From the NCBI GenBank assembly GCA_031763025.1, contig JASSKH010000011.1, positions 13,156,678 through 13,220,677 of the forward strand: a stretch of DNA of 64,000 nt, written 5' to 3'. The DNA is from Macrocystis pyrifera (taxonomy: Eukaryota; Sar; Phaeophyceae; Laminariales; Laminariaceae). This document shows, piece by piece, positions 31,521-41,449 of the stretch (position 1 is its first letter; every line of letters starts with the position of its first letter). Below the pieces are notes generated by a model. That model was not told where the DNA came from. It worked only from the letters and a program-made list of their open reading frames with translations, and ran no database searches. Made by a program: the position numbers and the translations under genes.

Positions 31521-32117
31521 GAACACAACGACAACCGCCAAGAGCATGCGGTGTAGTCGGTTGATCGCCATCAGCGGAGCTTGGAGTCTCTAGATACCAC
31601 TACATGCCGGGATACCGTGTCAGAGATACCGAGAGTACAGCAACAATAGCGATGATATGTACATAAATTAGGCCCGCCTCGTTATGCCTCCTGTGTGGGG
31701 TTCAAAACCTCAGTTTCGCCCAACTCTGGGACCGTACAAAATTGGTGTCTGATTTCGTCTGCACAGGCTTTTCTGATCGAAATAGGAAAAAAATATCATA
31801 GATTTCTCGTTTTGGTCCATCGATAAGATTCGATAAATCAGATCTGGCACGAAATTCTTCCTGGATCTCTATACAAAACCTGTTCTGTTTTCCGGTTTCG
31901 GCTCTACAAGAGTCAGCCTTATTAGGAGATGAACATTTTGTGCCGAGTGGAGAAAATGTCGCTCGTTCCTTTCTCTTCCCTGAAGCATAGTGTTGGTTTT
32001 CCGTCCCCAAGGCAGTCATGTCACATTTAATAATATCCTCGGTTTGCTTACATCATCATTTCGGTCATGACCGCAGCGGCAGGTGGGCATCAGCCCGCGC
32101 GGCGAGGCCCCCACTAT
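31521..32117. other. Non-coding stretch, nothing recognised
   Basis: A GGGGTTCAAAACC word near 31690 resembles a box B, but no matching box A was found. No other signal is present. Confidence 0.4.
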
Positions 32118-32201
32118 TTGTTTTTGTTTACCACTACACTTTACCGTTCCAGCTTAACTCGAAGTAGGTTTTACCCTCAGCGATCGTCTGGACAAGCCGT
32201 G
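32118..32201 (-). mobile_element. SINE 3' part, separated from its 5' part by copia element 2
   Basis: This is the reverse complement of the tail region of the SINE at 8649-8735 (CTTGTCCAGA, GATCGCTGAGGGTAAAACCT) with an A-rich end. It terminates exactly at the left target duplication CCGTG (32197-32201). The rest of this SINE resumes at 39263. Confidence 0.75.
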
Positions 32202-32715
32202 TGTTGAGTAGCCCCTGTGCTCCGGGCGCCCTTGTTGTTGTTGCCGAGGGGGATAGCCCGATGCTCGGCGGAAAAGAAAGACGAAATAAACCCTATAAAC
32301 AACCCGTACCCTTGTCGTGGCTGAGGAGCCCTGTTGATGATATGAAATGTATTGAAGCTGGACTTGATAGCAGCGGTGGCGGTGGCGTGTTAGCCCCTGG
32401 GTGGACGGACCCCCTTTTGTACGGTGGCTGATTAACCCCGGTTTAGTAGTTTGGATTGAAGGACGCGGAGTCCTGGACACGGAGTCCTCGACACGGAGTC
32501 GTCGACACGGAGTCGGGAAAGGAAGTAGATTACAAGAAGAAGTAGCAAGCCACAGCGTACGTCACAGACACATGCGGCCTAAAACACAATTCAGGGGTAA
32601 AGATGGTATCCCGATCGTAGATCCACTCAGACACGAAACCCCCCCGAATCTCCGCAATACCTCACGGGATATTTCCTCTCAAGATAATCTGACAATGCTG
32701 TGAGTATACTTTTCA
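32202..32715 (-). repeat. 3' LTR of copia element 2
   Basis: A 514-bp sequence that appears identical to 38749-39262. It contains a short tandem run of GACACGGAGTC units near 32470-32515. Confidence 0.93.
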
Positions 32716-33324
32716 GCCCCCCTGCTCGCGACATTGTCATGATTTCGACCCGAATCTTCAACTCTTCGTCAAATTGTCATACCGGAAATCATACTTGTAC
32801 TCATTCAATACAGAAAACAACGTTCTCACTATCATTCAAATCATTCCTCAATCAATACCAAAAATAAATTCCAAGAAAATCAAACCATCCTCGCATCCTG
32901 GAATTCAAAAATATTTCGAACAGAGAAAATAACTCCAACGATTCAAACATTGTTTTCGAAACCTACCCAAATCGTCAATGTAAAACGGCAATTCTGCGAG
33001 GTTTCATCAATCCTAAAATGTAGTCCCTTTTCAAAATCGCCAGGGTAAAACGGCAATTCTTCATTTCTTCAAATATCCAATTTCGTGAAATCGCATGGTA
33101 AAACGCCAATTTCACGTCAAGGTATCAAAACTAAAAAATATAGATTGCGCAGTGGAAACCACCCTTGTAAAACGGTAATTTCATGTTATCCTCCACAAAC
33201 TGCGCTCCAACAGAACCAGAAAAAACATGCGGTGTCACCAAGTGAAAACGGTGAACCCGACAAACTCCATAAAATCACGAACACTTAATCCTCCATCTGA
33301 AAACAAAAACTGTCATCCGAAAAA
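32716..33324 (-). other. 3' non-coding region of copia element 2 with a four-fold iterated motif
   Basis: The plus-strand word TGTAAAACGGCAATTCT and close variants occur at 32979-32995, 33044-33060, 33097-33113 and 33165-33182, spaced 65, 53 and 68 bp. The surrounding sequence is A-rich and non-coding. Its role is unknown. Confidence 0.6.
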
Positions 33325-34125
33325 TCACCTCAAATTCATCACAAAATTCCGGTGGAACTCAAACTCTCTCTCAGGCAACGGCTTCGTGAGAAAGTCTGCG
33401 TGCTGGTACCTCGAAGCTACGTGAATAATTTCCAATTCCTTCCTCTCCACTAGCTCCCTCAGAAAGTGGTGCCGCACGTCAATGTGCTTCGAGTTCGAAT
33501 TCGAAATCGGATGCTTCGCGATCTGAATCGCCCCCTCGTTATCCTCAAACAAAGGAATGCACGGCATACCAGCCTTCGGCAACATGAACCGCCATACCTG
33601 CCTCAGAAACAAAATATCGTGCGCAACCATAGCCATGCTCACATACTCTGCCTGCGTCGTAGATGTTGTCACACAATTCTGCGTCTTCGAGATACAGCTG
33701 ACCGGCCCCCCCGCACACAGAATCACTCCTCCTGACACCGACCTCCTGTCTGCTGCCTTGCTTGCGTAGTCAGCGTCTGCAAATGCAACCAAGTTCAGCC
33801 CCTCGACAGTACCTCTCTGAAATGAAATACCAAAATGGCTCGTCCTCACTGCATACCCCAGGATATTGAGCGCCGCATTCCAGTGAATCAGTTTCGGCGA
33901 ACTGCAATACCTCGCTACTGCCCGTACTGCGTTCAAAAGATCGGGTCTGGTCAACCGAGCGACCCACAGAAGCGATCCGACCAATTGTCGAAAAGGTTCG
34001 TTCACCTCCGGCTCATCTACATCAAACTCCCAAAGTCTGTACGTCGTGCTCAACGGCGTACTTTTCCCCCACGTAACACCGTATTCTCCTGCCAGTGACC
34101 GCATCGATATGCTCCCTCGTCGCAC
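33325..34125 (-). pseudogene. Copia RT C-terminus and RNase H (element 2)
   Basis: The frame contains the RT connection motif QLVGSLLWVARLTRPDLLNA, then SVSGGVILCAGGPVSCISKT. RNase H residues follow: QAEYVSMA, FEDNEGAIQIA, KHIDVRHHFLREL and HADFLTKPL. These are the usual copia RNase H blocks and are well conserved. Nothing upstream encodes the RT fingers or palm: the 300 bp before it are Pro/Arg/Ala-rich and end the integrase linker. The 5' limit of homology is near 34060. Confidence 0.8.
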
Positions 34126-36734
34126 AGGCAGTCCTCTCCCACGCCGCCATCACGTTCGGCCCGACCTGAGAAGCAAGACCCAAACGGTGCCCATCTCCCG
34201 GCGAAGACTCCGGCAGCGGCGAGTTTACGGCCCCATCCACCATCGGGGAAAGCATCCTCTGCTCCGCGATCGCCCGTGCTTGCAGCCGAGTGCGCCCTTG
34301 AATCCGACGATCCCCTTCACCCCCGACCTGTCTCATAGCATGCGGAGTGAGAGGCGGAAATCTCGCGGCAGCTGCCGGCGGCGGGCGCTGTTGCCGCGAC
34401 GACGCCGCCGGCGTCGGCTCAGATGATGATGAACCACCAAGCGAAGAAGCTCCATGGATCGGGGACGGAGACCATGCCGGAAGCGGGTGCGAGCCGGACG
34501 ACGGCGCTCCCCGATGCTTGCTGCGGCGACGGCGCCGGCGATGACGCGGCCGGCGCAGAAGACGGCGAAGCTCCTCTGGGCAGCGGCATGGCTCCGAACC
34601 TGGGCGGCTCCACGGACAACGGCGACGGCGCGGCGGCCCTGAACGGCGGCGGAGCGGCAGGCCCTTGCGGCGGCACGAACTGGATCTGGAAACCTGGGTG
34701 CGGGGGCGGCGCAGGCGCGGAAGGGGAGAGAGGGACACCGACTCCACGTGAATTCCCCCCCCCCGACGACGGCAGCGACGCCCACGATACGTTGCTCGTG
34801 TAGCAAACATGCCCCGTGCGCGCCTTCACGACCTTGACGCAGCAGTCCGCGTGGTTGTCGCCTCCGTTCAGGTAGTGGCAGACGACGGCCTGGTCCTCCA
34901 TCTTGTTCCGCCGCTCGACGCGCATGTATCCTCGCTGGAAAAACGGCAGGACACGGAAAGGCCCCTTCTTCCCGGTGAACAGCTCCTGCGGCGACCGGCG
35001 GCCCTCGTTTGCGGTCGTCCCCGACTGGTTGAACGCCTCCGTCGCCCATTTTGCAGACTCGGCCCACAGCTTGTCGCCACGCTCGTCGAGGCCGGGGATG
35101 TTCGAGAAACCCCCAGGCCCGAGAAGACGGGCGGCACAGCGCCGCGCAGCCATCCCCGCCTTGTTCGCCCGCCAGATCGCGCTTTCGGCCACTCCGTTGT
35201 ACTGCTGGACGCCGGGCGGAGAAAACTCGACGGCGATGCCCGCGCTCGCGCAGAAATCGCGGAAAGCGACGCTGGTCCAGACGGCGTCGTTGTCCACGCG
35301 AATGCAGCGGACGGGGCGCTTGGCGATGCGAGCGAGATCCACGATGAGACGCTTGAACACCACGAGACCCTCCGATCGCCGCCGCAAAGCGTACGACTTG
35401 GAAAACCGCGTCGCGCTATCCACGGCGTACAGCATGTAGCAATTGCCGCCGAGGGAAGCGCTGTACGGCCCGCAGAAATCGAGGTGCACGAGGTCGTTCG
35501 GCTCCTCCGCCCGCGAGCCCGCCCTTTTTTTCACGGGTGTGTTCCTCCCCTTCGCTGCCATGCAATCCCCACACGGCTGCATCACACCTGTGAGAGTGAT
35601 ACCCTGTTGGCGGGCGGTCTCTCGCAACAGAAATTCGGAAAGGTGGCCATTCGCACGGTGGAAGTCGTTAACGTCGATGTGTGACGTGCGGTTTCCCACA
35701 AAGAACGGATTCGAACCGGGACCCAAAACAGCATTCGCCTGCTCATGCTCTATTCTGTCAAACTGTCGCGCGTCCATTTCTGCTTCACTCTCTGAGATCA
35801 CTTCAGGCGAGAAACACCAACTGGAACTCTCATCACAACCACCGTCAGGCCTCACGTCACTCAGAACTCCCTCGACTTCCCGACCGAGGTGCATGTCGGG
35901 ATGCGTTTCTGCACACAAAGACAAGTCGAAAAACGAATTCGCAACATCACGTACGTCATCTGATGCAGGCGGGCAAGACGGAGTCGGAAACAATCGGGGA
36001 ACACTGATCACCTGCCTGCTTGGGTCGTTGGGCAAACGTGTGGCATACAAGAAATCGCTCGATTTACCACGTGCAAAGTTGAGTTGCCCTTCCATGAGGT
36101 GGGTACCCGTGGGATCGAGGGTAACGACCTGGCGGTGAGAAGCTTTCCACGCGGAAAAAAGGTTGAAGCCGATCTGTGGTGCATACAAAACTTCCTTCAA
36201 TTGCACGTCAAAATCCTTCACGAATCCGTCTTCATCATACATGTGGAATCGCAAGTTGATGCTTCCTACCCCTACCACGGGAATCATGCCTTTGTTTCCA
36301 ATCTGGATGAACTCGCGGTTTGGCTCAACGTCACGCAAATCGTACATGAGAGTCTTGTCGTTCGTTACGTACGACGTGGATCCAGAATCAGACGTCCATT
36401 TCTCACTTCCGGGAGGGGAGGGAGTGAGCGAGGATTGGGGTTCGCACAGCAGAGCAGCACTCACAGCAGATTCCGTCACATGCGCACTCACAAGCACAGT
36501 CTCACTCTCCTTAGTCACACCAGACTTGCACTCAGAAGCAGGAGATTCCACACCGAAATCAATCAAGTCAGACGCCGAATCAGACACCAAATCGGACACC
36601 AAATCAAACTTGCCTCGAGACACATTCAATGCCACACAGCTACGAAGAGGCCCTTGAGACGACGGCGATCCGGAAGAGGGAGACGACGAAGTGAGAGAGA
36701 ATGAGGCGGCGCTGGCGGGCTGCTGAACTCCGTA

Positions 36735-36741
36735 TTGCTGT

Positions 36742-36786
<45 letters not shown>

Positions 36787-36794
36787 TGCTGCTG
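36735..36794. repeat. CAG/CAA trinucleotide run coding poly-Gln
   Basis: Twenty consecutive Gln codons (mostly CAG, some CAA) on the minus strand within Gag of copia element 2. Confidence 0.95.
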
Positions 36795-37564
36795 TGACGC
36801 GCCGTTCGGTTCCAGATACCGCATCGGCTGAAAGGCGTCTGGTCCAGCTGGAGAGTATCCTGCGTAAGAGCCGTATGTGCCATCGCCATGAACGGCGGGC
36901 TGCGGCGGGTAAACTCCCCCGCCGCCGGAGAAATAGCCTGAGCCGTATCCTCCGCTCACGTCTCCGTAGCCTTCCCGAGAGCCGCTCGCTTGAGCTGCGA
37001 GGCCGTACTCTTGCGTCTCGGGGGAGTACTGCTGCTCCTCGTAGGATTGCCATTCCGAAGCAGCCCAGCGCTCGTCCGCAGTAGCGTTGTACCCGTAGCC
37101 GTCGTTGTGCCCAGCGTAGTTCGCGTAACGCGGGGGCCCGTTGTGGGTGGCAGAGCGAGGTGGAAAATTAGGGCGGAAATTCGGTGCTCTGCTCGCCCCC
37201 CTGCCGCCGGAGGAGGAAGGACGCCCGTCCGCGAAACCTCTCCCCCCCGGTTGGCGACCCGTGTACCCTGCAGGCCCGCGTCCACGACCAGGTGCCTGCC
37301 TTGGCGGGAGGCCTCGACCCCAATTCCCGTCTGAACGTTGTGGCTGCTCCCTGGGTCGATCTTGCACGAAGTCCGGGCGGCGAATTCCGTCAATTTCCCG
37401 CCCCGTCTGTCGGCCTTCATGCGCAAATCCCTGGGCTCCTCTCTGCTCGCGGAAGGCCAAGAATTCCTCGAACTCCCGTCGAAGGGCCACGCAGTCCGCG
37501 GTGTTGTGGGAGTCGTTCGGGCCGTGTCGTCTGCAGAACATCGGTGACTGTTGGTGAGGGCCTC

Positions 37565-37675
37565 GCTCGCCTGCTCCGCCACCGTTCCATCCGGCAGCGC
37601 CTGCTCCTCCACCGTTCCATCCTGCAGCGCGTGCTCCTCCACCGTTCCATCCTGCAGCGCGTGCTCCACCATCAT
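37565..37675. repeat. 30-bp coding minisatellite in Gag (element 2)
   Basis: Three to four units containing CCTCCACCGTTCCATCCTGC encode repeats of the type AGWNGGGA. Confidence 0.85.
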
Positions 37676-37998
37676 CCTGGCCCCTGCCGTAGGATGGTCC
37701 ACTCCGACCCATGCCGCCAGTGTAGAGCGCGTGCCTCGTCTCCTCACTTCGGTGTCCCTCTCCCCCGGACTGCCGACGCTCGTGCTGGGCCTGTGTCAAG
37801 GTAAACTCCAGGTGTTTCCTCGAGAGATTCGGAAAAAAAATAAGGGATTCCCGAGCGCGGGTAAAAGAGGTGTTTAGACGTCGGGCGATATGACGACATA
37901 CAACATCTTCAGGCTTTTTACCGTGGCCACTAGGGCCCAAGCGGGAGTTCATGTTCATCACGATAGTTTCCCCACGACGAAGGTATTCCAAGACATCT

Positions 37999-38697
37999 TC
38001 ACCATCGCCCTGCCACAACTCGTTCCATTCCCCTCTCTAAACGCTCTCCCTCCATGTCATATCCTTCTCTGTACTGTGACACAAAAATCCTCCATCCTTG
38101 CTGAGGGCTCCCAGACGCGACGATTCGGTTTTGAGTCGGACCGTCGGTGATTTTTGTCAGCAGCAAGTTCCATACTCTCAAAGACTTCTCCACTCTTTCT
38201 GCACCTCTGTTCAATTTGAGCATTTCCAAATCCACGTCAGGCAACCCTACGGGAATGTCCTCGTACCCAAGAACGTCAGACAATTTCTCAGCTGCCAGAT
38301 ATGCACGAAATGAACTCTCAAACACCCTAAACTTAGTGTGAAGGCTTTCTCCTTTTCCTACCATACCAGTCCATTCTCTAATCTCAAGTTTAGTTCGTAC
38401 TTCTACAGTTGTAGACATGCCTGAAGGGTGGGCGGGCCCGCTCTGTTGCCCAACCCCTTGACGTATCAGATCCGCCAGGATTGTCAGCCGCCGGATGTCC
38501 TCTGGACTCGGCAGGTCCTGTCGTGCATCCTCCCTCCTTTCCTCTGAGGCCACCCCTCGCTGATCAGCCTCATCCTGACCAGAATCCTGAGGAGATGCTG
38601 CTGCTCCTCCTCCTCCTCCTCCCATCGCCATGTCTCCATCGATGACCGGCGTAATCCAAGTCCCCAGATAAGGAATCCTAAACGGGAAGAACCTCAT
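37999..38697 (-). pseudogene. Copia Gag N-terminus (element 2)
   Basis: The frame begins at the ATG at 38697, about 50 bp after the 5' LTR. It carries a Gly/Ala-rich start and a helical Gag-like region (FRAYLAAEKLSDVLGYEDIP, SLRVWNLLLTKI). It ends at 37999, overlapping the start of the long frame. The continuation of Gag is in that other frame, so a single shift near 38020-38035 separates them. Whether this is decay or programmed frameshifting cannot be told; copia elements usually have one frame. Confidence 0.75.
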
Positions 38698-38748
38698 CCT
38701 CACAGCCCTTTTGCACAGAAGCGTGGACGACTCGTACCAACGCTAGCG

Positions 38749-39262
38749 TGTTGAGTAGCCCCTGTGCTCCGGGCGCCCTTGTTGTTGTTGCCGAGGGGGA
38801 TAGCCCGATGCTCGGCGGAAAAGAAAGACGAAATAAACCCTATAAACAACCCGTACCCTTGTCGTGGCTGAGGAGCCCTGTTGATGATATGAAATGTATT
38901 GAAGCTGGACTTGATAGCAGCGGTGGCGGTGGCGTGTTAGCCCCTGGGTGGACGGACCCCCTTTTGTACGGTGGCTGATTAACCCCGGTTTAGTAGTTTG
39001 GATTGAAGGACGCGGAGTCCTGGACACGGAGTCCTCGACACGGAGTCGTCGACACGGAGTCGGGAAAGGAAGTAGATTACAAGAAGAAGTAGCAAGCCAC
39101 AGCGTACGTCACAGACACATGCGGCCTAAAACACAATTCAGGGGTAAAGATGGTATCCCGATCGTAGATCCACTCAGACACGAAACCCCCCCGAATCTCC
39201 GCAATACCTCACGGGATATTTCCTCTCAAGATAATCTGACAATGCTGTGAGTATACTTTTCA
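38749..39262 (-). repeat. 5' LTR of copia element 2
   Basis: Appears identical to 32202-32715. It ends CTTTTCA at 39262 and is followed by the second CCGTG target duplication. Confidence 0.93.
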
Positions 39263-39510
39263 CCGTGGTCACAAGTGTCGTCCCTTTCCCCCCCCGGTAC
39301 ATTGCTTCATTTCTATCGCGCATAGGGTTCAGCGTTCCCATTCCTCGTCGGTATTAATCGAATGTCGCTAACTCACACTCTCGTGCTTTCCGCTGATATT
39401 TCTTTCATGCAAAACAAGTCCTGGTGAGTATGCATGCACTCGGTGAGAATTGAACCCACGAATTAATCTTAGTAGGCACGGGTACCAGATAAATGACTGG
39501 TGTCATTGTA
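39263..39510 (-). mobile_element. SINE 5' part, separated from its 3' part by copia element 2
   Basis: This is the reverse complement of 8392-8648. Box B appears as GAGAATTGAACCC on the plus strand (39445-39457). It begins with the CCGTG duplication and continues GTCACAAG, matching the undisturbed site GTGACCACGG at 8639-8648 in the other copy. The outer boundary is approximate. Confidence 0.75.
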
Positions 39511-40531
39511 CACATTATTTTTCATGTTTTTAGCGTAAATATAGGGATCGCTTCGTTAATGTGGTGGCGCAAGCCGTAGAAACCTTGTATTCCGTACGAG
39601 TACGAGTTCTCCAGTACCACCCTTCACAAGGTTCTGTGAGCAGCAAGTACGTGCAGCGATGTTGAGGGGGTTCGTTGGAACCCTGAAAGTCGTGTATGTC
39701 GCGTTCCAGAGATCAATTATAGGATATGTCTTCGGGGAGTAGATTGAAGAAGGCCACTCTCTACAAACGTTCACTCTTGTTGAGGTTTGAAGTACAATGC
39801 TCTACACACGAGACACCTTCCAGCCTGCCGGTCACGAGACAGGACTCACGGAATGTAACTCGCGCCGCTATACAACTCATGCAAACACTCACACCTAGCA
39901 AACGGCGTCGTCCTATCCCAGGTACGCGGATCCCGTCGACGGAAGCCCCTCGCGGCCAGAACTTCAGCTCGTTTATAGGTGTCGGAGTCTTTTCTTGCCC
40001 CAAGGGTTATCCGTCCCCCACCCCCTAATAAATCCGCCCTCTTTGTTTAAAGAAACCTACAAATTGAAAACTCATTACTCATTACTTGGTACAAGAGTAC
40101 AAGGTACAAGAGAGACACTTTGTATAAAAAGAGAATTGCTACTGCTGTACTACTGTACGATGATATCGTGCACCGACTCAACGCTAACAGCGCGTTACGA
40201 CAGTTACCATCAGGCCCCGGCGTTTCGATTTATCTCGCTATTCACTCGTGTGCATGAGAACGGCACCCCATACTACAGGCTTTGATTCGGTGAATCTTCT
40301 TCCTGCCGGCGGAAATGAACCGAGGTGCGACTCATCTACATACGTGCGTTTAGGGAGATCGTGCCCAATACTAAACTTTTGACGAGCGTACGAGTTAGAG
40401 TTGCCTCTTGGAGGTCTCGTTAGTTTACTCGGGTAAAGTATTCGTATACGTCATACGGTAGTGCTGTAGATACTCTGCGGGTACTTGGTTGCTGAAACCT
40501 AAAAACAAACCCATCTCTGGGTCTGCAGGAG
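39511..40531. other. Non-coding stretch, nothing recognised
   Basis: Short frames without domains only. Confidence 0.4.
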
Positions 40532-40700
40532 TATCTGGCTAAATTGACACACGACACGAAATAAATTCGTACTGGAAATAGAGAGAATTATTTATTTTCC
40601 GTCTTCGGGCACACGAAATGGAACGTAGAAGTGTGGTGAGCTCAAGCTTTATTTTTACCAATCCGCCGGAGGATCGCAAAGAAAAAAAAAAAAGAAGCTA
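40532..40700 (+). repeat. A-tailed dispersed repeat, copy 2
   Basis: Matches 31410-31520 but carries about 60 extra bp (near 40561-40617) bounded on each side by a CACGAAAT word. It ends in an A-rich run. Confidence 0.6.
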
Positions 40701-41224
40701 CTACTACTGCTGTCCCACCTTCGCGGCAGTACCTTGAGTCTACCCGTAGGCCTCCAGTGCTTCCGTGCTGCTTTTAATACCTTGCTTGGTGACAATAATA
40801 TCCAACCATATGTGCCGAGACTGCTGGCCTCAAGAAATCATCAATATGATGGCCTACTACGCCGCGGCATGTATAGTTCTTCCGACCTTTGGTCTGATCA
40901 CCCTTGCCTGGGCTGCGCAACGGTCACCGGCTGCTGCTGGTGTTACTTCTACAATCAGCAAAATTTATGAAATCAGTAGTACCAGGTACTGCTGTTTTTT
41001 TTCATTTGGGCAATAACCAATAAACGGGTACGAGGTATCCTCGATCGGTTTTCACCCAAAACGGGTACTTGTACCGTATACGTACAATAAACCTCCCGAG
41101 GTAACATTTGAGGTTCGCGATGTTTGTTACCCGGGATGATATACTGTCGGGGTGTGGTATACACCGTACCCTCGGTGATAAAGTGGGTAGCCGTTTTGGG
41201 ATTTCAGAGTATTCACCACCCCCC
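40701..41224. other. Non-coding stretch with one GGTGATAA-type repeat end
   Basis: Near 41150-41185 the sequence GGTGTGGTATACACCGTACC followed by CTCGGTGATAAAG resembles the composite repeats at 980 and 8731. A similar block is near 42755-42790. Confidence 0.4.
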
Positions 41225-41449
41225 GTGGAATACTGGTTGATGAGGTGTGATAGCAATGGTTACGACAAAAAGCGTTCAACATTTCACGCTAAAAAAAGAT
41301 CACAACGGCAATGAGGCAACACCAGCAACTACACCCCCAGGTGGAATACTGGTTGAGGTGTGATAGCAATGGTTACAACAAAGAGCGTTCAACATTTCAC
41401 GGCTGAAAAAAAGATCACAATGGCAATGAGGCAACACCAGCAACTACCG
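41225..41449. repeat. Tandem duplication, 116-bp period
   Basis: GTGGAATACTGGTTGA starts both units (41225 and 41341). Each continues through GCGTTCAACATTTCACG and ATGAGGCAACACCAGCAACT with few differences. Confidence 0.85.

Larger units (their letters stand above)
34419..38018 (-). pseudogene. Copia Gag C-terminus, protease and integrase (element 2)
   Basis: This is an uninterrupted 1199-codon frame. A Cys/His knuckle (C162...H165...H171...C176) follows a Gly/Trp-rich repeat (residues ~118-150). A run of 20 Gln lies at ~409-428. The protease motif SDSGSTSYV is near 543-551. The pre-integrase zinc site is H787, H792, C816, C819. The integrase catalytic triad is D847, D909 and E945, with the diagnostic 35-residue gap between the last two. 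A Pro/Ser-rich linker ends the frame without entering RT. Gag is split: its N-terminus is in another frame, the two overlapping at 37999-38018. The integrase looks intact. Confidence 0.85.
32202..39262 (-). mobile_element. Ty1/copia LTR retrotransposon 2, young but lacking the RT core
   Basis: Two 514-bp LTRs (32202-32715 and 38749-39262), identical by eye, carry TG...CA termini. Flanking 5-bp duplications CCGTG lie at 32197-32201 and 39263-39267. A purine tract (AGGGGGGC on the element strand) abuts the 3' LTR. After the 5' LTR the element strand has TTGGTACGAGTC, a plausible primer-binding site. Coding order on the minus strand is Gag, protease, integrase, then the C-terminal part of RT/RNase H. 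The palm with the YVDD motif is missing. It is inserted into a SINE of the family at 8392-8735. Confidence 0.93.

Noticed and set aside
31670..31710. Possible tRNA T-arm (GGGGTTCAAAACC)
   Set aside because: No box A at the right distance upstream and no acceptor stem.
36701..37804. Several plus-strand frames opposite copia element 2 Gag
   Set aside because: Shadows of the Gly/Gln-rich Gag on the minus strand.
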